Below, one piece after another: positions 1 to 5,448 of a DNA stretch of 10,692 bases. Source of the stretch: Gemmatimonadota bacterium (GTDB lineage: Bacteria; Gemmatimonadota; Gemmatimonadetes; JACCXV01; JAHWKZ01); contig DAOWHI010000187.1 of assembly GCA_030641505.1 (NCBI GenBank), positions 1-10,692 of the forward strand, read 5' to 3'. The position numbers were made by a program, and so were the translations under genes. Position 1 is the first letter of the stretch. Each line of letters begins with the position of its first letter. The notes beneath the pieces were generated by a model. The model did no database searches. It had not been told where the DNA came from and was given only the letters and a program-made list of their open reading frames with translations.

Positions 1-1888
1 AGTCCGCGCCGATCGGGCCTTTGAGCGGCTAGCGGCCGCGGCCCCTGGTCTTGGTGCCTATGTGGAGCTGTGGCGGTTGGAGGCGGCGGCAGAGACGGGG
101 GATTTGATTCGCGGTCGAGCCGCGTGGGCGGCGGTGGCGGAAGCCGGTCTACCGCGGTTGGTACACGACGACGGGCGCGAGATGCTGGCTTTGCTCTACG
201 AGCGGGCCGGCGAGTTGGACCTCGCTCGTCAGCTGCAGATGGCGCTGGCGCTCGAGACACGCGGCCTCCCGCGCGGCCAGCGCTGGCTAGTGGTGGCGGA
301 GCTTGAAGATCAGGTCGGGAACCATGCTGCCGCCGACCAAACCCGGCGCCGTGTGCTCGCTGAGACCCCGGCGGCAGCGTCAGACATTGTGCTTGATCCC
401 GTCCAGCGAGAGCGGCTCAGCATTTCTTCGGTTGAAGCGGCCCAAATCCTGGTGGCTGCCAGTCGGCCAGTGGAGGCGGAGCGGTTCGCGACGAGGGCGA
501 TCAACGAGAGCCTCGACGAAGCGACGTTGAGCGCGGCTTTTCTGGCGCGCGCACAGGCACGAACGGCGGCAACCGATCGCGCCGGCGCAGAGGTCGACTA
601 CGCCGAGTTTCTGAGTCGATGGCCGAACGATCCGCGAGTGGCAGAGGCGCAATACTCGCGTGCCCGTCTAGCTGTTTCTGACCGCAATGGAGAAACCGCG
701 CGGCGTCGGCTCGAGAACTTCATCGCTCGTTTCCCGGGCCATCGTCACGTCGCTGCAGCGCGGTACTTGATTGCTGATTCGTATCAGGATGACCGAGCTC
801 TCGATCCATCGTACGGTGATCGCGCGATTGAGTACTTCGATCAGGTGGCGCGACAAAACAGTCGCTCGTTCTACGCTGATCGGGCATACATGCGAGCGGC
901 ACACCTCGCGTTCGCGCTGGGTCACCACGAGGAAGCCGCAGAGCGGTATGCGAGGTACCGTGGTCGTCGCAGCGCGCGCGAAGCCCGCTACTGGCTGGCG
1001 CGCGCGATGGGGGAGCAGGGCGATAGCGACGGCGCCGAGGAGATTCTCCGCGAGCTCGCCAGCGAACGGCACAACGACTACTACGCATTACTGGCAAGCG
1101 AGCGGTTGGTGGGTGGTTCGTGGCTGAGTCGTTTGGGGCGCGGCTACCGCTCGGCTGGGGTGGCTGAAACACGGACGATTGAAGCCTCGCTCGCCGATTC
1201 TGCCGGGCAGACGGCGGCAGCGTTGCTGGCGCTCGGCGAATGGCGGTACGCTCGCGCCGAGCTGGAGCGAGCACTCGCCCGCAGACGCCGCAGCCCGAAC
1301 GAGTTGGCGGCGTGGGCTCGAGAGCTGGAGGCGTGGGGTTTCCCGGACCTGACGCTCCGAGCAGGTGTTTGGCTTGGCGAGCGCGCTGCCGGTGAGCCCT
1401 ACGCTTTCCCCAGGGGGTTCGTGAACTCGGTCGACAACGAGTCCTCGGCTCACAGCATCGACAGCTATCTGGTGCTGGCACTCATTCGACAGGAGAGTCT
1501 GTTTCGGGCCGATGCTGAATCGCGCGCTGACGCTCGCGGCCTCATGCAGATCATTCCCGCCACCGGGAACGAGATCGCCATCGCCACTGGTTGGCCCGAC
1601 TTCAACCCCACGATCCTTTACCAACCAGCGGTAAACCTTCACTTTGGCGCCCACTACCTGGAGCGGCAGATCGACCGATTCGAGGGCTTCATTCCGGCGG
1701 TGCTGGCCGCGTACAACGGTGGCCCGCACAACGTCGAGGTTTGGTGGTGGTACCCGGAGCGGACGCTCGACCCCGAGCTGTGGATCGATCGTATTCCCTT
1801 CCGGGAGACCCGTAACTACGTCAAACAAGTGATCGTTCACTACGCTCATTACCGGAGCTTGTACGATGATAGTCCAGGCTCGCGATAG
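1..1888 (+). CDS. slt: Soluble lytic murein transglycosylase, Slt70-like (5' partial)
   Basis: This enzyme cleaves the MurNAc-GlcNAc bond of peptidoglycan in the periplasm, leaving a 1,6-anhydro end, and acts in wall turnover. The reading frame is open to the left edge (first full codon at base 2), so the start and any signal peptide lie outside. The GTG at 62 is an internal codon, because coding-like sequence (VRADRAFERLAAAAPG) precedes it. About 628 residues are visible, close to the whole length of E. coli Slt70. The N-terminal three quarters is alpha-helical, rich in Ala, Arg and Glu and TPR-like (for example RARLAVSDRNGETARRRLENF), and ends in the family-typical NDYYALLASERL. The C-terminal SLT domain (about 1450-1860) carries the catalytic glutamate in LIRQESLF (Glu codon 1493-1495), then GLMQIIP, then AAYNGGP, all intact. 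The stop lies inside the next gene, with a 23-nt overlap, suggesting one transcript. The family call is firm; the exact subtype is inferred. Confidence 0.93.
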   Translation, partial: VRADRAFERLAAAAPGLGAYVELWRLEAAAETGDLIRGRAAWAAVAEAGLPRLVHDDGREMLALLYERAGELDLARQLQMALALETRGLPRGQRWLVVAELEDQVGNHAAADQTRRRVLAETPAAASDIVLDPVQRERLSISSVEAAQILVAASRPVEAERFATRAINESLDEATLSAAFLARAQARTAATDRAGAEVDYAEFLSRWPNDPRVAEAQYSRARLAVSDRNGETARRRLENFIARFPGHRHVAAARYLIADSYQDDRALDPSYGDRAIEYFDQVARQNSRSFYADRAYMRAAHLAFALGHHEEAAERYARYRGRRSAREARYWLARAMGEQGDSDGAEEILRELASERHNDYYALLASERLVGGSWLSRLGRGYRSAGVAETRTIEASLADSAGQTAAALLALGEWRYARAELERALARRRRSPNELAAWARELEAWGFPDLTLRAGVWLGERAAGEPYAFPRGFVNSVDNESSAHSIDSYLVLALIRQESLFRADAESRADARGLMQIIPATGNEIAIATGWPDFNPTILYQPAVNLHFGAHYLERQIDRFEGFIPAVLAAYNGGPHNVEVWWWYPERTLDPELWIDRIPFRETRNYVKQVIVHYAHYRSLYDDSPGSR

Positions 1889-3290
1889 GCGGGGACCAGC
1901 CACTGGGAGGGGACGCAGATTCGCGATCGCGGCGATGTTGTCGATCATCGCGGCGGGTGAGTTGCGCGGCCAATCTGAAATCGAAGGTCCACCTCACACC
2001 ACGTTGGTCTACCCGCCGTTCGCCCACACGTTGGGCATCCATCGCGCGCGATCGATGCACCTCAAGTTGTTTCTCGGTGATCGGACTCGGTTCGACAGTC
2101 CACAAGGTGTGACCGCGGTCAAGTTCGCGTCGGACGATGATCCCGAGGTCAAGGGGGACGACTTCCAGCTCACGCTGTTCGGAGTGAATTCAGGTCGCGG
2201 TGAGATCCTGTACAACTCTACGATGCAGACGCTCGCGGTTTACGGTAGCGAGGGCGAGGGTGAAGCGCGGTTCCAATCGCCGCACGGGATCGACGCCACC
2301 GTCGATGGTCGGGTCTACGTCGCCGACACCGGAAACCGCCGCGTTGTCCGGCTGCGATGGGATCCGATAGCCCGCAGCCTAACCTGGGTCGGCACGTGGG
2401 CGGCAAGCGAACCGTATGATGTGGCCGCTGACGCTCGTGGACAGCTGTTTGTCGCTGATCGAGAGTCGGGCGCCGTGCTTCGCTTCGCCGATTCGACCGC
2501 TGGCGCTGGCACTGATCTGTTGCCGCCATCACCGATCGAGGGTGACCGCTGGCCGCTCCCAGCCGATGTGCAGGCGCCGATCGCGATGGCGATCGGCGAC
2601 TCGCTCGATCCTTGGTACAGCCCGAAGGAGTATCGCCTGTATCTGATCGACCTGAACGGCGGTCGCCTTCGAGCGTTTAGCGCGACCGGCGAGGTGGTGG
2701 CCGAGACAACGCCGGATGCGACCGACCGACCGACCGATCAACCGGGTCGCTTCGGTTACGTGGAACTCGACTACTACGGCAATATCTACGTCAGCGACCG
2801 AACCATCGGGGCACTGTACAAGTTCGATTCTCAGCTTCGTCCACTGGTCACGTTTTCGGGTCCAGGCCCTGGCGAGGACGCTCTCGACGAACCACGCGGT
2901 ATAGCGATCTGGAGGCGATTTGGGCAGGTGTTCGTAGCCGAGCGGGAAGGGGCCCAGTACTTCTTCGTAGGTACCGACTTCGAGCCGCGCGCCGGGCCGA
3001 TCGAGATTCGGCGCGATGGCGACCAACGCATCGCATTCGATTTGTTCCTAACCGAGGCGGCGCTGATCACCGCTGCCTTCGTCAACACGGAGGGCGACAC
3101 GCTGGCGATCGTGGATGCCGGGGTCCATGGCACAGGCGCCCAGACCGTGTCGTGGACCTCGACCGAATGGAGGACCCCTCCGGCCGAGGGCTGGCACGAA
3201 CGGGCACAGCGGGTCTTTGTAGAAGCTCGACCGACATACTCGAGTCGTCGTCGCTTCAGCCGGATTCGGGACCTCGAAATCGCTTGGTGA
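1866..3290 (+). CDS. Probable secreted NHL-repeat beta-propeller protein with C-terminal Ig-like domain
   Basis: This 474-residue protein has no assignable enzyme function. The N-terminus has a basic stretch (RRGPATGRGRRF) followed by a short hydrophobic core (AIAAMLSIIAAG) and a possible signal peptidase I site near LRGQS, so export is likely. At least four NHL-type blades are visible: near residues 135-165 (SPHGIDATVDGRVYVADTGN), 181-207 (PYDVAADARGQLFVADRESG), 295-320 (YYGNIYVSDR) and 340-367 (EPRGIAIWRRFGQVFVAERE). Such propellers usually bind proteins or ligands. Residues about 375-474 contain a beta-rich segment (AAFVNTEGDTLAIVDAGVHG) resembling FlgD-type Ig-like tails. The start ATG overlaps the transglycosylase by 23 nt and has GGAG at 1854-1857, 8 nt upstream. 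Coupling to the transglycosylase suggests a periplasmic or surface role, which is inference. The NHL fold is fairly sure, the Ig-like tail less so, and the partner is unknown. Confidence 0.75.
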   Translation: MIVQARDRRGPATGRGRRFAIAAMLSIIAAGELRGQSEIEGPPHTTLVYPPFAHTLGIHRARSMHLKLFLGDRTRFDSPQGVTAVKFASDDDPEVKGDDFQLTLFGVNSGRGEILYNSTMQTLAVYGSEGEGEARFQSPHGIDATVDGRVYVADTGNRRVVRLRWDPIARSLTWVGTWAASEPYDVAADARGQLFVADRESGAVLRFADSTAGAGTDLLPPSPIEGDRWPLPADVQAPIAMAIGDSLDPWYSPKEYRLYLIDLNGGRLRAFSATGEVVAETTPDATDRPTDQPGRFGYVELDYYGNIYVSDRTIGALYKFDSQLRPLVTFSGPGPGEDALDEPRGIAIWRRFGQVFVAEREGAQYFFVGTDFEPRAGPIEIRRDGDQRIAFDLFLTEAALITAAFVNTEGDTLAIVDAGVHGTGAQTVSWTSTEWRTPPAEGWHERAQRVFVEARPTYSSRRRFSRIRDLEIAW

Positions 3291-3296
3291 GACCAC

Positions 3297-3326
3297 TTGA
3301 CACTCTGTTCCGAGGATCAGTAGACT
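3297..3326 (+). promoter_or_regulatory. Predicted sigma70-type promoter of the cold-shock gene
   Basis: A perfect TTGACA -35 box lies at 3297-3302 and a TAGACT -10 box at 3321-3326, separated by 18 bp. It begins just after the stop codon of the NHL gene and would start transcription near 3333, giving a leader of about 45 nt. This fits an independently transcribed cold-shock gene. It is predicted from sequence alone. Confidence 0.55.
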
Positions 3327-3361
3327 CGCCGACGTCCATCCGCACAGTACCGGCTTCAACT

Positions 3362-3368
3362 GGAGGAG
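3362..3368 (+). promoter_or_regulatory. Strong Shine-Dalgarno of the cold-shock gene
   Basis: GGAGGAG sits 10 nt upstream of the ATG at 3379. It matches the anti-Shine-Dalgarno sequence well and fixes the start of the small ORF. Strong ribosome binding is typical of abundant cold-shock proteins. Confidence 0.7.
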
Positions 3369-3378
3369 TTCCAGCGCC

Positions 3379-3579
3379 ATGCAGAAGGGCAAAGTCAAGT
3401 GGTTCAACGACGCCAAGGGGTACGGCTTTATCGAACAGGATAAAGGCGACGACGTGTTCGTTCACTTCACCGCCATTCAAACCGAGGGATTCAAGACCTT
3501 GGCGGAGGGTCAAGAAGTGGAGTTCGATGTCAATGATGGCAAGAAGGGGCCCCAAGCGTCCAACGTTTTGAAGGTTTAA
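3379..3579 (+). CDS. csp: Cold-shock domain protein, CspA family
   Basis: This 66-residue single-domain protein has the normal length for the CspA family. Family members are small cytoplasmic OB-fold proteins that bind single-stranded RNA and DNA and melt RNA secondary structure, helping translation in the cold or in general growth. The N-terminal KGKVKWFND, the RNP1 motif KGYGFIEQ (residues 13-20) and the RNP2 motif VFVHF (26-30) are all present. The end (GPQASNVLKV) is also typical. The gene has its own promoter, a strong ribosome binding site and a terminator, so it looks monocistronic. Whether it is cold-induced or constitutive cannot be read from the sequence. I do not assign a specific paralogue name beyond the family. 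Confidence 0.96.
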   Translation: MQKGKVKWFNDAKGYGFIEQDKGDDVFVHFTAIQTEGFKTLAEGQEVEFDVNDGKKGPQASNVLKV

Positions 3580-3602
3580 GCTTCTCCGCCGCGCCGAGAC
3601 AA

Positions 3603-3639
3603 AAGCACGACGCCTCGCGATTGCGAGGCGTTCGTGTTT
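3603..3639 (+). terminator. Rho-independent-type terminator after the cold-shock gene
   Basis: A 9-bp perfect GC-rich stem pairs 3610-3618 with 3623-3631 around a GATT loop. Allowing one bulged T, pairing can extend outward (AAAGCACGA against TCGTGTTT), giving a long hairpin. The U-tract is weak (TTCGTGTTTC), but A-rich bases on the 5' side and T-rich bases on the 3' side could let it act in both directions. It lies about 25-30 nt after the csp stop and separates csp from the downstream phosphatase gene. Confidence 0.75.
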
Positions 3640-3771
3640 CTGGTTCCGAGCTCACGATATGTTGTAACCCGTGCGTAACATCTCACTGATCCGGTAAGGC
3701 CGCCGATCAAGCGCAGTCAAAGAAACCAGCTTCTCATCGATGCCTATCGTAGCTACGGGACCGCCGACCGG

Positions 3772-4800
3772 GTGTTCGTGCGCGGTCGCGTGCTCCGGGA
3801 TCGCGGCATTAGCCCCTCGACCCCTGAAGACTCGCGGTGGACCAACATGCGGAACACTTGGCGCCGGCTCGCTAGCGCCGAGGTCCCGCACGCCGAGGTC
3901 GAGGTGAGGTTTCGTCGCTCTGCCAAGGAGGTGGTGGCTGACGACGAAGGACATTTCCGTACGTTTCTCTCCGTCCATGATCCAGCACCTCAAGATCAGT
4001 TGTGGCAATCCGCCGAGCTGACATTGCGCTACCCGAGCGCTGCGACACCGGTGGTGGAACAAACGCTCGTCATGGTGCCAAAAACACACGCCGATTTCGG
4101 CATCATCAGCGATATCGATGACACGATCGTGAGATCAGATGTCGCGCGAACGGCTTTGACGGTGGGGCGTGTACTGTTCGGCAACGCCCATACGCGATTG
4201 CCGTTCCCAGGCGTGGCGCCGTTCTTCCGAGCTCTTCAACGAGGCGTGACGGGCGACGCGTTGCGACCCGTGTTTTACGTGTCCAGCAGTCCGTGGAATT
4301 TGTACGACGTATTGCTCCACTTTCTCGAGTTGCGTGAGATCCCGATCGGGCCCCTCGAGCTGCGCGATTGGGGCTCCTTGCGGCAGGAGCTGCGGCGTGA
4401 TCGTCACCGTAAGCACAAGCTCCAGGCGATTCGCCGCATCTTCCAAATGTTCCCATCAATGCCATTCATCCTGATCGGCGACAGCGGCCAGCAGGATCCG
4501 GAAACGTATCGCGACCTCATCCACGAGTTTCCGGATCGGGTCCTGTCGGTGTACATCCGGAATCTCAAGCGTGACCCATTACGAGCAGTCGCGATTCGCG
4601 AGCTGGCCGACCAAGTCGAGTCGGCCGGCAGCTCACTGGTCCTAGCCGACGACACGCTCGCCGCCGCCCGGCATGCCGTCGGCAACGGTTGGATCGTGGC
4701 CGGTACGCTGGAGGAGATCGCCGGCGACAGCGAGGTCGATCGGTGGCGCACGGGGGCCCACCGGCGCGAGCGGACAGCCGTTGTCGATGATCACGCGTGA
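3772..4800 (+). CDS. App1-type phosphatidate phosphatase domain protein (DUF2183)
   Basis: This is a HAD-fold protein of the App1/DUF2183 family, whose yeast founder is a Mg2+-dependent phosphatidate phosphatase. The bacterial substrate is not established. From the GTG at 3772 it has 342 residues. The HAD signatures are in order: DIDDT at residues 114-118 (nucleophile and acid aspartates), YVSSSPWNLYD near 169-179 (motif II serine), HRKHK with a candidate motif III lysine at 216, and GDSGQQD at 236-242 (motif IV acids). An N-terminal beta-rich part precedes the catalytic domain, as is usual in the family. No membrane segment or signal peptide is seen. The start is doubtful. The same frame stays open back to 3679 and encodes AYRSYGTADRVFVRGRVL across 3742-3795, which looks like the family N-terminus, yet it contains no upstream ATG, GTG or TTG. 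The gene sits alone between the csp terminator and the 4812-4930 repeat. Confidence 0.85.
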   Translation: MFVRGRVLRDRGISPSTPEDSRWTNMRNTWRRLASAEVPHAEVEVRFRRSAKEVVADDEGHFRTFLSVHDPAPQDQLWQSAELTLRYPSAATPVVEQTLVMVPKTHADFGIISDIDDTIVRSDVARTALTVGRVLFGNAHTRLPFPGVAPFFRALQRGVTGDALRPVFYVSSSPWNLYDVLLHFLELREIPIGPLELRDWGSLRQELRRDRHRKHKLQAIRRIFQMFPSMPFILIGDSGQQDPETYRDLIHEFPDRVLSVYIRNLKRDPLRAVAIRELADQVESAGSSLVLADDTLAAARHAVGNGWIVAGTLEEIAGDSEVDRWRTGAHRRERTAVVDDHA

Positions 4801-4811
4801 AACCAGGAGTC

Positions 4812-4930
4812 GGCTGCGTGCGGGATCGCCCTTCGCAGCGCGCGACCACTCGCGGAGCCTCCTTGGCCCACCTGCGGGGTCGCCGCTCGCTCCTTCGCAA
4901 GCGCCTTCAAGAGCGATCCCCCACGCAGCC
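4812..4930. repeat. Imperfect inverted-repeat (hairpin) element between two genes
   Basis: The ends are complementary: 4812-4829 (GGCTGCGTGCGGGATCGC) pairs with 4913-4930 at 17 of 18 positions, with one mismatch (4821 opposite 4921). An inner pairing (GCGACC 4842-4847 with GGTCGC 4878-4883) and an 8-base direct repeat CCTTCGCA at 4830-4837 and 4892-4899 add further structure. It fills nearly the whole gap between the phosphatase stop (4800) and the acetyltransferase ATG (4947). The pattern resembles dispersed palindromic or miniature elements in GC-rich bacterial genomes. It could also act as an RNA hairpin terminator or processing site, although no U-tract follows. Copy number in the genome is unknown. 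Confidence 0.6.
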
Positions 4931-4946
4931 TCCCGGGGGGAAGCCC

Positions 4947-5444
4947 ATGATCATTGGTGAGGTGCAGATCGATGACTTGCAACCGGGCGATTGGGAGGCG
5001 GTGGCCGAGATCTATCGTCACGGGATCGCGACGGAGAACGCCACCTTCGAGACCGAAGTCCCGTCATGGGATGCATGGGATGCGGAGCACCTAGTCGGCT
5101 GCCGATTCGTAGCGCGGAGCGGAGACGATGTCGTCGGGTGGGCGGCGCTGACGCCGATCTCGCGGCGGTCAGCCTACACCGGGGTGGCCGAGGTTAGCGT
5201 GTATGTCGCCCCTGCTGCTCAGAACGCCGGAGTGGGTCGGGCGCTCCTGGAAACTCTCGTTCACGGATCGGAAGCGAACGGGATCTGGACTCTCCAAGGC
5301 GCCGTCTTTCCAGAGAACGTGACCAGCCTCAAGCTCCACCAGGCGTGCGGTTTTCGCGTCGTCGGTCGACGCAAGCGGATCGGCCGGTTGAACGGTGTTT
5401 GGCGGGACGTGGTTCTCGTCGAGCGCCGAAGCCAGATTGAGTAG
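4947..5444 (+). CDS. GNAT-family N-acetyltransferase, phosphinothricin acetyltransferase-like
   Basis: This 165-residue cytoplasmic protein should transfer an acetyl group from acetyl-CoA to an amine. Visible signatures are the N-terminal IYRHGIATENATFET (residues 22-36, typical of the PAT/YncA branch), motif A with SVYVAPAAQNAGVGRALL (84-101, acetyl-CoA loop Q-N-A-G-V-G), and the C-terminal PENVTSLKLHQACGFRVVG (122-140). The length matches the family. Members act on L-amino-acid analogues such as phosphinothricin or methionine sulfone; the actual substrate cannot be told here. I chose ATG 4947, preceded by a G-rich tract at 4935-4940. A GTG at 4797 overlapping the previous stop would add 50 Arg-rich residues translated through the inverted repeat, with no domain support. 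The stop is 4 nt before polA, so the two are probably co-transcribed. Confidence 0.88.
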   Translation: MIIGEVQIDDLQPGDWEAVAEIYRHGIATENATFETEVPSWDAWDAEHLVGCRFVARSGDDVVGWAALTPISRRSAYTGVAEVSVYVAPAAQNAGVGRALLETLVHGSEANGIWTLQGAVFPENVTSLKLHQACGFRVVGRRKRIGRLNGVWRDVVLVERRSQIE

Positions 5445-5448
5445 CTGC

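Noticed and set aside
720..1948. Long open frames on the - strand opposite the transglycosylase gene (720-1481 and 1088-1948)
   Set aside because: They lie wholly or mostly antisense to a well-supported gene, have Arg/Pro-rich composition without recognisable domains, and are expected from the high GC content.
3659..3681. Small inverted pair ATGTT / AACAT upstream of the phosphatase gene as a possible operator
   Set aside because: The arms are only 5 bp, separated by 13 bp, and no known regulator site is matched; this is within chance expectation.
4797..4946. Upstream GTG start for the acetyltransferase
   Set aside because: It would add 50 Arg-rich residues read through the inverted repeat; the GNAT fold begins right after ATG 4947. 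The GTGA overlap with the previous stop keeps it from being fully excluded.
5395..5448. Upstream GTG start for polA
   Set aside because: The extra 18 residues overlap the acetyltransferase coding region, and PolA proteins begin just before LYLIDGYALIYR, which fits ATG 5449.
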